Assembly: GCA_033297075.1 (NCBI GenBank)
Contig: MU858129.1
Coordinates: 1-64,000, forward strand
Source: Rhypophila decipiens
Taxonomy: Eukaryota > Ascomycota > Sordariomycetes > Sordariales > Naviculisporaceae
Reading direction: 5' to 3'
DNA length: 64,000 nucleotides
The notes beneath the pieces were generated by a model. That model was given only the letters and a program-made list of their open reading frames with translations. It had not been told where the DNA came from and made no database searches. A program made the position numbers and the translations under genes. Positions 32,876-45,046 of the stretch are shown here, one piece after another (the stretch's first letter is position 1; every line of letters begins with the position of its first letter).

Positions 32876-35800
32876 ATGCGTCGATCTACGAGGAGTTCAA
32901 CCGCTGCAGCCGAGGCCGCTGCAGCTGCAGTTGATGATAAGAGCATCAAAGGTTCGTACATTCATCTTTCCTCCTCTTTTTTTTAAAAATAGAGATATAT
33001 GGACCCCTTCCTGTCTTTCAACGCTCTGTCCAAGCGACGATCTTCAGAAATCAACTCCATAGGAGAGCGAGACTACCGCCAAGTTCCCCTTGCTGACACT
33101 GAATTCGACAGTCTCATCTCCCGCTCCGTCCTTTTCTTCCATGCCAGAGACCAAGCGCCCACGAGGTCGGCCACCCAAAACTCGGGTGGAACCATCCGAT
33201 TCCTCGTCGGCGACAACCCCCGGCTCATACAATTCCGGTAGCGAATACGGGACACCTCTCACTAGTAATGTCACGACGCCAGTACCATCTGTATCCGCCG
33301 AAACAAAGCCGTCGGGTTCTCGCAGGCAGTCTCGCCGTATCGAGGTTGTTTTGCCCGCTGTCAAACCTAAACCCGACAACGAGCTTCGCAAGAGTATCTA
33401 CGCCAATAAGCGCAAGAGAACCGAGATTCAGGATAGCGAGGATGACTTTTCCGACGATTCGCGAGATGCCAAGCTTGCTCGTAGGCTACAGGACGAGGAA
33501 GATGCAGCAGCAACCAGCCCAGCCAAGTCTTTCAAGCCGCCACCCTCCAACCCAGTCAACTCTTCCAAGCTGCCACCCCCCAGCCATACTTCCAGACGCA
33601 GTCTTCGGGGTTCTACGCCCGCAGTGGCCCCGTCCCCAGCCGCTCTGTTTGGGAGTCGGCCGTCCACGGCTCGCTACGGCAGAAAGATTAAGATGCCCAT
33701 GGACGACGATCCTCCTCTCTCGTCAGACGAAAGCGAAGATTCAATGCCATTGGCCACCCGCCGGAGAAGAAACATCAAGATTGCCTCTCCCAAGAAGAAG
33801 TTTCGACTGCCGATTGTCCCAGACAGCGATGAAGAATCCGCTCTTTTCTCAGATGATGACGATGGCAGCAACTTGTCAGACGCAAGCTTGGTGAACACTA
33901 GCGATGTCACTAGCGGCGAGGACGAGCCTGTGGCGCCGCCCCCGCCCTCTAATCGTGCTGCTCTTCAAGCTGCAGCCGCGAGCCGTCGAGCGTACAGAGC
34001 TCCCCAAAGCAGCCGGAGGGCCAAAAGATCGAGGAACCGTCTGGAGCATCATCATCCGGAACTCACGACAATGTGGCAAGACCTGGAGAACATGCCTGTC
34101 CTGAAAGCTGGTCAGGCTGAACAGCCCAAGACAATATCACGGCAGCTCAAACCATTTCAGCTGGAAGGTCTGGCGTGGATGAAAGCCATGGAGAAGACTG
34201 AGTGGAAAGGCGGCCTCCTGGGGGATGAGATGGGGCTCGGCAAGACTATTCAGGCTGTCTCGCTGATAATGTCGGACTATCCTGCAAAGAAGCCTTCCCT
34301 GGTTCTTGTCCCGCCCGTCGCTCTAATGCAATGGATGTCAGAGATCAACTCATACACTGATGGGACCCTGAAGACGCTTTGTGTCCACGGCACCAATTCG
34401 AAATCAAAGGGCCTTACCGTCAAGGATGTTAAAAAGTATGATGTGATTATCATGTCATACAACAGCTTGGAGTCGATGTACCGGAAACAGGTCAAGGGAT
34501 TCAAGCGCAAGGAGGGTCTCTTCAAAGAGAAGTCTGTGATACATGCTACGGACTTCCATCGGGTGATACTCGATGAGGCTCATAGCATCAAGACCCGATC
34601 AACCATGACGGCAAAGGCTTGCTTTGCCCTGAAAGTCACATATCGCTGGTGCCTTACTGGAACACCTCTCCAAAACCGAATCGGCGAGTTTTTCTCACTA
34701 ATTCGGTTCCTCAACATCAAGCCCTTTTCCTCTTATCTATGCAAGCAGTGTAAATGTACCACCCTTGAGTGGAGCATGAATGACAGCAACCGCTGCACTC
34801 ATTGCAACCATGGTGGAATGCAGCATGTCTCTGTCTTCAATCAGGAACTGCTCAACCCAATCCAACGATACGGAAATCAGGGTCAGGGAGCTGCGGCTTT
34901 CAAGAAGTTACGGATCATGACGGACCGTATTATGCTGCGCCGCTTGAAGAAGGATCACACCAACGCAATGGAGCTTCCAGTCAAGGAGATCAATGTCGAG
35001 CGGCAGTTCTTTGGAGAGGAAGAGAATGACTTTGCAAACAGCATCATGACCAGCGGGCAACGCAAGTTCGACACGTATGTCGCCACTGGCGTGCTTCTCA
35101 ACAACTACGCCAACATCTTTGGACTTATCATGCAGATGCGTCAGGTCGCCGATCACCCGGATCTGATCCTGAAGAAAAACAGCGAGGGTGGCCAGAACAT
35201 CCTCGTGTGTTGTATCTGCGACGAGGCCGCCGAAGATGCTATACGATCACAGTGCAAACATGACTTTTGTCGCGTGTGTGTCAAGACCTACGTCCATAAT
35301 GCGGGCGAAAAGTCGGAGTGCCCTCGCTGCCATGTCGGTTTGGTCATTGACCTTGAGCAGCCAGAGATGGAGCAGGACGAGACGATGGTCAAGAAGTCGT
35401 CCATCATCAACCGCATCAAGATGGAAAACTGGACCTCGTCCTCCAAGATTGAGCTCTTGGTGCATGAACTCTACAAGCTTCGATCAGACAATGCATCTCA
35501 CAAGTCCATCATCTTTTCGCAATTCACGACAATGCTCCAGCTCGTTGAATGGCGTCTTCGTCGTGCTGGTATCACGACGGTCATGTTGGATGGAAGCATG
35601 ACACCAGCCCAGCGACAAGCTTCGATTGAGCATTTCATGAAGAATGTCGAGGTCGAGTGTTTCCTCGTTTCGTTGAAGGCAGGAGGTGTCGCTCTGAACC
35701 TCACAGAAGCCTCTCGCGTCTTTATTGTCGATCCATGGTGGAATCCTGCAGCGTAAGTCAAGCAAATCCTCTTCCATCTAGTTCTCTGCCACAGTGGCCA

Positions 35801-36047
35801 CCTCCTGAGCAAGCGCTAACCTACTTTGCGTGACAGTGAATGGCAATCTGCGGATAGATGCCACCGCATCGGTCAGACTCGTCCCTGCAGTATCACGCGT
35901 CTCTGCATCGAGGATTCTGTCGAGAGTCGCATGGTCATGCTTCAGGAGAAGAAGACCAACATGATTAACTCTACCATCAACTCTGACGATGCCGCCATGG
36001 ATGCGCTGAGCCCGGAGGATCTGCAGTTCCTGTTCAGGGGTAGCTAG
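32876..36047 (+). CDS. RAD16: Rad16-like SNF2 ATPase with RING finger
   Basis: Three exons (32876-32951, 33112-35752, 35837-36047) give 975 residues. The N-terminal third is disordered, with an AT-hook-like [10 protein letters not shown] and acidic/basic tracts. The SNF2 motor has Walker [11 protein letters not shown] (about 397) and DEAHSIK (about 513). A Cys cluster CKQC...CTHC follows at about 575-595, then a C3HC4 RING finger ([10 protein letters not shown] ... CKHDFCRVC ... CPRCHVG, about 725-770), and motif [10 protein letters not shown] in the last exon. The RING placed inside the helicase is the Rad16/Rad5 arrangement; the RPRGRP N-terminus and pairing with RAD7 point to Rad16. The first intron uses donor GTTCGT, with a CTGAC branch site 15-20 nt before the acceptor; that join is inferred from phase. 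Confidence 0.94.
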
Positions 36048-36699
36048 CCTGAGCAATTCGATCGCTTGGGGTACTATGCCTCTACGACCTTGGAGGTGAT
36101 TTTAATGTGGTGCTGGAGATCTAGTCGAAGCAACAACCACAACCCCCCCTTCGTCTGAGAGTAATATTTTACCTGTTCTCATTTTTTGTTGAATCTTTCG
36201 CATTTGCGACGGACAATGGCCCCTGACATGGCGGCAACCCGGCAGCCCGATGTTTTGTTGAACTTACATATATCATTAGATCTTTTTTTTTTTCGCATTG
36301 CCTCCGGAACAACGGGTTGTACGGGACATGTTGCGATACAGTCGTTTGTGGATGCAAATCTTCAGCCCTCGCTTTATTCTCTGCAAGGGATTCTGCAACA
36401 CTTTCTTGGAGTTGAGGAGAAAGGCGCGCAAGAGCCAGTGTTGAAGAAAAAAGGGGTATTCGGTTCAGGAGGTTTGTACGGAGTAGCTCGGTAGCTTTTT
36501 GACATCTTTGACAGAGAAACGGTCTCATTGAATACATACCTATTTTTACACTGGCGCAGATACTTTTACGTGTTATAGCATTCTCCAAGCAACCAGTGTA
36601 TATTTCTGTCTTCCAAAGTATTCTTTCAAAATACCGCTTCATATCATTTGGAATCATATGTCTAAGCACATATCCTCATTGAACCACATACTTGTAACT
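36048..36699. other. Region downstream of RAD16
   Basis: This is the 3' flank of RAD16. It has a T-run at about 36283-36292 and becomes AT-rich after 36500. The frame 36186-36494 has no recognisable domain. No gene is called. Confidence 0.45.
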
Positions 36700-36702
36700 G
36701 GG

Positions 36703-36884
36703 TTGAGGAATGGGGTGTGGATTGTAAGACAGACGCCCTTTCAAGAGACGGTCTTAGACGCCTTTAAATCTACATTTATAAGCCTTTTAAATTCCCTCTC
36801 TATGTATATATTTTATCCCTCTAACGCATATATAGAGAGAAATCTTTAAAGGCGTTTATAGTTCATTCCACACCCATTTTTCGA
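36703..36884 (+). mobile_element. MITE-like element with terminal and nested inverted repeats
   Basis: About 182 bp with no coding capacity. The left end (36703-36721, TTGAGGAATGGGGTGTGGA) is nearly the reverse complement of the right end (36867-36884, TCCACACCCATTTTTCGA), differing by three mismatches and one gap. Inside are a perfect 11-bp inverted repeat, ACGCCTTTAAA at 36758-36768 and TTTAAAGGCGT at 36845-36855, and a third dyad (TCTCTATGTATATA against TATATAGAGAGA) near the centre. The whole can fold into one long imperfect hairpin. The structure fits a non-autonomous DNA transposon; a clear target-site duplication was not seen, so the ends are approximate and the superfamily is unknown. 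Confidence 0.65.
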
Positions 36885-37742
36885 CTCCGTCCGGCAATCC
36901 AACACCTCGAAGCTCCCAGTGCCTCCCTCTTCCAACCCGGACCCTGCTGTGCCGCACAGTGATTGGCTAACCCCGCAAGTTCCCGTCTCGCAGCCTGTCC
37001 CTGCAGTGGGGCGCATGATCAAGGGCGATTGGGCAGATTGTGGAGAACCCCTGCTGACAGCTCCTTATGGAGTCAGCGGAGTGAGGGGAAAATGCTACCG
37101 GTTTTCCGGGTAGGGGCGGATTGGCGCGGACAAAGTGGGCACGAGGACCAGGGACTCTGTGTTACAGGTTGCTCCGGACAAGATCGCTGGAGGGGAAAGT
37201 CGTCATACGCCTCACCAGAATCCTTTCCAGGCCTTGGTCTACTTCCAGTTCATGCCATTCAAAGCTTCTTCTTGGGCAGCGGTCTCTTTGTTTCCTGCTT
37301 CTCGAGCTTAGCCAATCCATCAGCAAGCCAAATAATTTACCTGCGATCTCTTCTCGTCTTTGGGTTTTACTTCCCAGCGCTGGTTCAGAGCTGCAAACCA
37401 CTGAGCCTAGGTAGCTGGTTGCTTTCTTGCGCTTCCTACTTGTGTGCAATTATCACCATTATTATCATTGCCTACCTCCCATTGCTCCTGTTGTGATCAC
37501 AATTGCTACTTCATCTGCCATCTGCCCATTCATCATTACGCTATTACACGACATTCCCTCGCAAGGCCTAGCCCCGAGCTTGTTTCCATCTGCCGGACTC
37601 CACATCGCCGTCGACCCCTGCTTTGACCATAACAAGCTTCCCGATCGATCGGATGCGCCAGTAACTAGTGGGAATACTTCCGCCCCAGCCTAAGAAGACA
37701 TTGTACATATATCTCTCCGCCAGACTTTGGACTGCTTCCGAG
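36885..37742. promoter_or_regulatory. Upstream region of the glutaminase gene
   Basis: This lies between the MITE-like element and the glutaminase start. Long frames in this stretch (36963-37496) lack domains and end before the real gene. It probably holds the promoter and leader. No GATA-factor site cluster convincing enough to call was found by eye. Confidence 0.4.
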
Positions 37743-40354
37743 ATGCGGTTCGACATCGTGGCGTTCGCCGCCCTCGCGAGCGCATCCACGCTCACTCCTC
37801 CTGTCCTGCCGTTGATCGTGCGCAACCCATATTTGAGCACCTGGCTGGGCAATGCCCGCAAGGCACCATGGGAAAATTGGCCTATTTTTTATACCGGTGC
37901 CAACGTAAGTGACTGTCGCTCTGACGAGTGGCATGAATTACTCCTGGCTCGATGTTGTCTTGGGAACAGTCCTTACTAACCCGATGGGTCACTTAGATGG
38001 GATTCTCCGTCATGGCATCAGTCCCCAGTAAGGGGAATGTCTATCCGCTGCTAGGACGCCCGCAAGACTCTCTTGGGAGCAGTGTTCACTACAACATATC
38101 ATATCCAGAGTACCTCGGTGCAACTTTTGATGCCTCTACCACCAACCTGACTTATCTGATCCACGGCTCGAAAGACGATTCAGTCCGCCTGACGCTCTCC
38201 TTTCTCTCGCCCCTGACGCCGTCCTCGACCTTGAGACAGTCAATTCCTGCTGCCTACCTGACCGTTTCGGCAGAGGGGAGCTTTGATGTCGACGTTTACA
38301 CGGACATCAACGGGGAGTGGGCCAGCGGAAATAGAGGGAACCAGATCAGATGGGATTTATACGAGCCCAAAGCCTCCAGCAGCGAGGAACAAAGCTCATC
38401 GGCCGCCATCAAGACCTGGAAGGTGGAGAGGTCAAGCCAACAGCTCTTGACCGAGTTTAGGGATCGCGCAGAGTGGGGGACCATTCACTTCTCTGGGCCC
38501 GCCGATGTCAACCACCAGTCTGGGACATCTGCCATATTGAGGCAGTACTTTGCCCAGACGGGTTCGTTGAAAAATGAGGTTGACCGTCAATTCCGGAACA
38601 TTATGCAGGACGAGCCAGTGTTTGCCTTTTCTAAATCCTTCAAGTTGGGCGGCAAAGGAAAGACCGAGGACAGTGTAGTGTTCACCCTTGCTCTCATCCA
38701 GGACCCTGTTGTGCAATTCGCCTCGGCCCGGGGACTGACGTTGATGAAACCACTTTGGGCGTCCTACTTTCCGAACGCGGCTGAACTGATTGCGTACCAC
38801 TACAACGATTTCAACACCGTGGCAGCGCTGGCCCGAAACTATTCAGACACTCTCGCCAAGGATGCCTTTCAGTCCGGTTCGTCGGATTATCAGGACATCG
38901 CGGCCCTCTCTGCTCGTCAAGTTCTTGGTGCCACCCAGTTTTCAGGAACGCCCGAGAACCCCATCATATTCCTCAAGGAGATCTCGTCGAACGGGAACTT
39001 CCAGACGGTAGATGTCATTTTCCCTGCCTTCCCGTTCTTCCTTTACACCAACCCCAAGTGGCTGGCCTACCTCCTGGAACCGCTGCTTGAACACCAAGGG
39101 AGCGGACAGTACCCCAACAAGTACAGCATGCACGACCTTGGCACCCACTTCCCCAACGCGACGGGACACGGTGACGGCAGAGACGAGTATATGCCCGTCG
39201 AAGAGTGTGGAAACATGCTCATCATGGGTCTTGCTTTGGCCAATGCTCTCAAGTACGACACACACCCGGCTTTCACAGTCACGCCCGCGGGTCCGGATAC
39301 CGTCGCCATTTCTAGCACCAAGAAATGGCCAGGCACGGTTGATGCATACGGAGTCGACAGCCCAACCACCAAAAGTCCCGAGGCTGCAGAGAAGTGGCTT
39401 ACCAAGTACTACAAACTCTGGGACCAATGGACTGGCTATCTGGTCCGAGAATCGCTCATCCCCGCGAACCAGCTCTGCACCGACGACTTTGCCGGGTGGC
39501 TAGCCAACCAAACCAATCTCGCGCTGAAGGGGATCGTCGGCATCAGGGCCATGAGTGAGATTGCGGACATTGTGGGCAAAGATGATGAAGCCAAGAGTTA
39601 CCGCAAGATCGCCGACCAGTATGTCAGCAAATGGCAAGAATATGGAATCTCTAGGGACGGGACCCATGCCAAGCTGGCCTACACATGGTACGGATCGTGG
39701 ACGACACTGTACAACCTATATGCGGACTCCCTGCTCTGCTTCCATATTCCCAAGTCGAAGAAGACCAAGGATGGTCCTGGTCGGCTGGGTGGTGGCGGTC
39801 AGAAGCCCATCACCGCTGGAGGAGACAAGGACGATGACGAGGATGTCTTTATTCCACACAAGATCTACCAGATTCAGAGCGATTGGTACTCTGCTGTGTT
39901 GCAGCGGTACGGTCTGCCACTCGACTCGAGGCATTTGTATACCAAGAGCGATTGGGAGTTCTTTGCAGCTGCCATTTCGAGCAAGAAGACGAGGACCGAG
40001 ATACTCACTCATATTGCTACGTGGGTGAACGAGACTTCTACGGGTGAGTACAAATGACGTTGATTTTGTTTCTTTTGGTGATGAAAGTTGGATACTAACC
40101 AATACTTGATAGATCGCCCTCTGACGGATCTCTATGACACCGAGGGAACCGGGCATTTCCCAGGGCCGAACTTCTTTGCTCGACCGGTCGTGGGAGGACA
40201 TTTCGCCTTTTTAGCTCTCGAGAGGGCCTGTGGAGGGAAGGCGGTTGAGGCGCTCAAGTTCCTCGATGAGCGAGAACCCAAGGTGATTGACGTTGTGGCG
40301 ATTCTGGAAGCTGATAAGGCCCAGGAGGAGGAGTCGACACATTCCGATCTCTAG
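37743..40354 (+). CDS. gtaA: Secreted glutaminase A (GtaA family)
   Basis: Three exons (37743-37904, 37997-40043, 40113-40354) give 816 residues. A signal peptide (MRFDIVAFAALASAST) precedes PPVLPLIVRNPYLSTWLGN, the usual GtaA start, then WPIFYTGANMGFSVMASVP across the first join. Downstream are QKF-like RQVLGATQFSG, DVIFPAFPFFLYTNPKWL, KYSMHDLGTHFPNATGHG, EYMPVEECGNMLIM, and the C-terminal LDSRHLYTKSDWEFF and RPVVGGHFAF. These match fungal extracellular glutaminases (domains DUF5127, DUF4965, DUF1793), which hydrolyse glutamine to glutamate and ammonia. A roughly 35-residue Lys/Gly/Asp-rich insertion lies at about 39745-39855, between LLCFHIP and FIPHKIYQ. Several NxT/S sequons fit secretion. 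Confidence 0.94.
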
Positions 40355-43300
40355 TGAGTGTCGGGTGCGTGTTCTACAGCGTCGTGCCTGTGTTGTCTAC
40401 CACGGCGATGGTCGGAGAGTGACTCGTTCCTTGACTATGGAATGGAAATGGGTTAAAAACGGTGGTTGAGAGTGATCAGGACTTTGGCAAGTATTGATAG
40501 TTGGTATTGGTAGTGTTGTATTCTATAGCTTTCATCCATGGAAATGCATGTCTTTTTCTCAACTCGTGGTTCCTTCTTGCTGTTAGCAGCCTATCGACCA
40601 TACGCAGTTATAAACGAAATGTACTATACATAGTCTCGGCCCCGGGAGGAATAACGAGTTCGCTGTTCACCGTCCGCTGGACCGGGACCTTACAACAGAG
40701 CAGCAATCAGAAATGACCGAGATCGTCCCTGACCTGAGACATGCACACTGCTACAGTTCAACATGCTGTCTTGTTGATATCAGATTCTCGACCCGTCTTT
40801 TGTCCTTGATGTCAGTTTCATGGACCGACCCATTGAGTAAACCAAGACGTCGATGCCTGACTTCCTTTGACCATTTGGTATGTTTTTAGGCTTCTCTTTA
40901 TCGTTACACTTTGGAAGTCTTGATCCTTTTGGCCTAGGCAAAGAATAAAGAATACACGGCTTAACGAGCAACATGCGTGGCTGCGGCAGAAATGTAATTC
41001 CAATCACTGCTTATGGTCACCCCCGCGAACCGAAAAAGGAGGCGGGGAGAGAGGGGTTAAATACCATGCGTGTGGAAGAATTCGGATTTATTTTAGGGTG
41101 GATTCCGAGAGGCGTGAGAGAGCAAACGTTTTCTGTGGTTCAGTTGCTGGTGGTTGTCCTTACCGCCTTTTTGTCTGACCTCCGATCCCAGTAAGTACAT
41201 GCGCCTTTACCGAGGGCTCGACTTTGCTGTGCAAGAAACTGAGGGGTCTGAAAGATGGGCAAATCTCATCTCAGTAGATTGAGAGAATAGAAGAGAAGAA
41301 AAAGGGACAAACGAGGCCTCGATATATGGACTTGATGGTCAGTCGATCTGGCCCGCTTGTTCCAGGCAATATTTTGTAGAGCAGGCCGAGCTCGTTCCGT
41401 CTTGGTGGCCGGCCGGTCCCACGGGCCGCGGTTCAAGGCCACTCGTTTTGGACCCTTATGAGTCCCGGGCCTCAAACTGCCCGAGGCCCAGTGTTTCTTG
41501 ATCCTCAATTCTTCATGTTCGTGGGGCTTTTTCAGCTGGTGATGTCTTGTGATGGTGGACCTTGAACCTCACTTTGTGGATGACGGGCTTGGCGCCATCA
41601 AAGATCGACAACTTGCCTCCTCCAAGGAACGATCTCTGGAAGTCCGACTGCTCTTGTATTTTCCTGCCGCCCGCCAGCAGATCCATCTGGCTTTCATATG
41701 GTAGAGGGATCCCTCATTCCAATTTTACTCATATTATTCATCTGCAGTGAGGTGCATATATGCGCATGCAAACTGCAGTGACGGACTCACGGCACAGGGA
41801 AGGGACAGGCCAAGCATAGCCAAGCACAGCCAATCGTTGGCCCGGAAGAAACGGGTTAACCGGCCTCCACCAGGACCACCGCTGCGGCCTCCTTGGAAGT
41901 TCGTCGGTCGACGACAAGCCTTCTCCTCTCGCCACCACGCTCATTCGTCAGTCACCGGCATGCCGCATTCCCGGGTTGAACGCTGCAATGTATCTCTCCA
42001 TACATACTCGGGTGTTTCAGTACCTCAGCTCCACCTGCCCGCTTACCGTGAGAGTGAGGCAAGTCACTGACGAATTGCCCGCGTCCCCATTCCGCTCGGA
42101 ACTACCACCTCCCAGATGAGAGAGGACGCATGTCCAATGTAAGCCACAGCACATATGAGCGAAGCCGAGACTGGGGAGTTCCTATTGGAATTGAAAAAGC
42201 ATGGCAACCCCTCCCGCCTGTTCCCAACGGCTAATTGTTGGGGTTTGGCCTTATTGTTGTAATTTTGGTCGACGTCTTCTTTTGTCCTCCTTCTCTACGT
42301 GTAAATCAACCTCGCTGTCGATACTCATACCACCTCGATCCGTCATCTTATCTTTATAAAGGAAAGTCGAGACCAAATAGACGACCGACTCAGTCACGCC
42401 CACTCCACTATACGTACCATAAGTGTTGCGTCAATCATACAAATTGTTGCCCCAATAGGGTGGCCAACTGGAGGACCGGCTTAGACGACTTGGAGCAAAG
42501 CCACCGGGTCTTGACGACGCCTTGGATGACGCCTCTTGGAAAAGACTAGGAAACAAAAACCGGAGGAATCTCAAATCAGCTTTTCCCTTCTTCAGGCCAA
42601 ATTTAACGGAAACGAGCGAAAGGTCTTCTTATTGCTCGAGTTGAGGACCCATTCCAGATCCAGCGCTTAACTTTTGCGGCCAGCGCGCGCTTGTCACGGT
42701 CAGCCTCCTGTCTTGGGCCAGCCTCGACCAACCATTCGACCACAGTTGACCTCGGTCAACCGCCAAATACAACACAAGGACTCTGGAGACACTGATTTCC
42801 AGTACTGTTGGTCCTTGAGTTGGGGACTTGGATACTGGGCATTGGAAATAAGAAAGAAACAGAGCAGGGACGACTTGTCCAGGGTTCCCGAAGAGTCCAG
42901 TCAGTCGTTCGTTAGTCGGCCAAGGTAAGCCAAAAATTTATACTACTTCATGTTTCAAGAGTCTCTATCAGCCATTCATTCTCCCGCGGCTATGTTTAGT
43001 TGTGACAAATTTCCCCGATCCTCTCCTATAGTTCTTTCCTGATCACACCTCAGCGGGTGCGTGAACCGGAAGACCGGGTTCACTTAGGTTCAGGTCAAGC
43101 AACTTGCAGCCGGTTCGAGGTCAGCAACTCTGAACATGTGAAGGCACCCTCTCTCACTCAGCAGTTTGGACGAGGCAGAGGCATCGTCTGACTTTGCTGG
43201 GACCATCACGTCGAGTGACCAGCGGCCGTCTTCCCACACAGTTCCGGGCCGGCTCATCTGTTCTTACTCAACTTACATATGGGCTGTATACGTGCTGTGT

Positions 43301-44027
43301 CACCCATCTCAAACTGGACGAGACCATGTTCCGAAGGCTGGAGGGCGGCCTCGAACGTTGAGTATCTTAGTCTTGGGGGTTTGTTTCAACAGTCGGCAGC
43401 CGTGGGCCGAAAAACACATCCCCGGCCAATTATTTGTCCCTACCACTGTATAAGCCCTGCTTCACAAGTCCACCCACTCTTGTTTACTTGACCTTGCTTG
43501 CTCTTCTTAACTCCGCGGTTCCCGGTTCACCGATTTTTCTCTTTCTTTTCTCTTGATCATTCATAATCTATAGAGCACTGTTTCATCCTTTTCTTCTACT
43601 TCTTTGTAAGAAGCCCTTATTTAATTGTCGTTCTTTCACCATTCAGGGGCGGGCCTTTTTTTTCAACACTATTTCCTTTGTTATATTTCCTTCCCCCTTT
43701 TTCTTGTCAACCCCTCCTCGCGGTGACGCCTGCCATCCATACAGCTCAAGCAGAGACACGCAAAAACAACGTCATTCCTTTCTCGAACAATTCTCTAATC
43801 TCGGTCATTTTCTTTTCTTCTGTACTTGCTCGGGGACCGTGACCTGTCCTAGTTGGCACACTAGTCCGTCACCAAGTGCAAATTTTATACAAGTGATCAG
43901 CGCTATCACGCTGTCATCAACGCCCTCCCCCAAAAGTCCGAGAGGGGGCAAACATCTTGTCTGAATTCTATCAGCCGGATATAATAAGGGCCAACATAAT
44001 CTAATTCAAATCCTCTTTTTTTCCAAA
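40355..44027. other. 3.7-kb gene-poor region
   Basis: No open frame has a recognisable domain and none is backed by convincing introns. The first part is the glutaminase 3' flank. From about 43480 to 43720 the sequence is strongly pyrimidine-rich (runs of CTTT, TTCTTTTC and CCTTTTT), typical of a fungal core promoter or leader, so the gene starting at 44028 may have a long 5' leader. Long non-coding RNA or regulatory sequence is possible but not shown. Confidence 0.45.
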
Positions 44028-45046
44028 ATGCGCAGACCGATAGGATTTCGCAAAGCACCTCCTGCCTCCGCGGGCTGGTCTATGATCGAGCACATGGCCG
44101 ACGTCAACTTCAACACACCACGGAGCCCGACGAGGACGAACATGAAAAGGTCAAGGACGACTTCGACGGCAACGTCACCAACATCGACTACATCATCTTC
44201 TTCAAGGTCATCGTTAAGTAAAAGGGATACGGGCTTTCCAGAGGGGTTCTGCGGTAGTACGTTTTACCATATATCACCTGATATCTCCCAAGTTCGCAAT
44301 TTGGGGGCCCAACTAACATGACGTTTGTAACAGACCGAAACACGTCCCTCCCACACCCCAACGCAAACCTTTCCCCCAACGCATGCTTAACAGAAGACGA
44401 CATCGCCATAACAAGGGCACTAGCACGACACAGGATGTCGTTTATCGCCCAAAAGGAGAAACAACATCGTCTAAACAACCAGCACAACAATGGTGGTGGT
44501 CTATCCCGGGGAATGGCCCTCAACGCAATCGAAGAAAAAGAGTCAGAATCCACCACTACGTCGAAAGGAGGATTCCTAGCAGGCGGACGAGACCCCTCTT
44601 TCAGCACAGTCGGCCGATTAGCACTGTCCTCATTACACGGCGCCGAGTTCAGACGACATTTACGACGCCCCGGGTCGAATGGGACGAATGCGAGCGATGA
44701 TTCGCATGGTACGGTCACGACTGTGGCAGATAGTGTATTTTCGGAGGGTGAAGAGCACGAGAAGGAGTCGAGGAGTTCGGTGGCGAGCAGTGCACCGAGT
44801 TCACCGTCGCATTTACCTGCGGCGTATGGGGTTGGCGAGTTGACGCGGTCGCCGGATATGATGACTACGGGACTGTTGGAAAAGTCAAAGACTGTTGGTG
44901 GTGAGGGGGTTACTAGAAGAAATGATCCTCGAGATGAGAAGAGGGATCCTAGGGATGGGAGGATCCCGATTGCTGGGTTTGAGAGGACCAGTGGTGGGAA
45001 CGGAGTGAAGAAGAGTACCTGGATTCGTCGGTTGCTTCACCGGTGA
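44028..45046 (+). CDS. Predicted disordered protein, unknown function (312 aa)
   Basis: Two exons (44028-44253 and 44334-45046) join as ...FCG-D-RNTSLPH with donor GTAGTA and acceptor ACAG. The N-terminus (MRRPIGFRKAPPASAGW) is followed by a Ser/Thr-rich basic tract. After the join is a likely amphipathic helix (LTEDDIAITRALARHRMSFI) with QKEKQHRLN, then low-complexity Ser/Gly/Glu sequence, and a basic C-terminus KKSTWIRRLLHR that could contact membranes or acidic partners. No catalytic motif, signal peptide or transmembrane segment is visible. I do not recognise the family. Reading-frame length, splice phase and a biased composition common to fungal regulatory proteins support a real gene. 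Confidence 0.7.

Noticed and set aside
36963..37496. 177-codon frame upstream of the glutaminase with a hydrophobic end
   Set aside because: The hydrophobic end comes from CT-rich leader-type DNA, and no conserved motif is present.
43112..43124. GGTTCGAGGTC as a B-box
   Set aside because: The 3' half does not match the B-box consensus and there is no stem.
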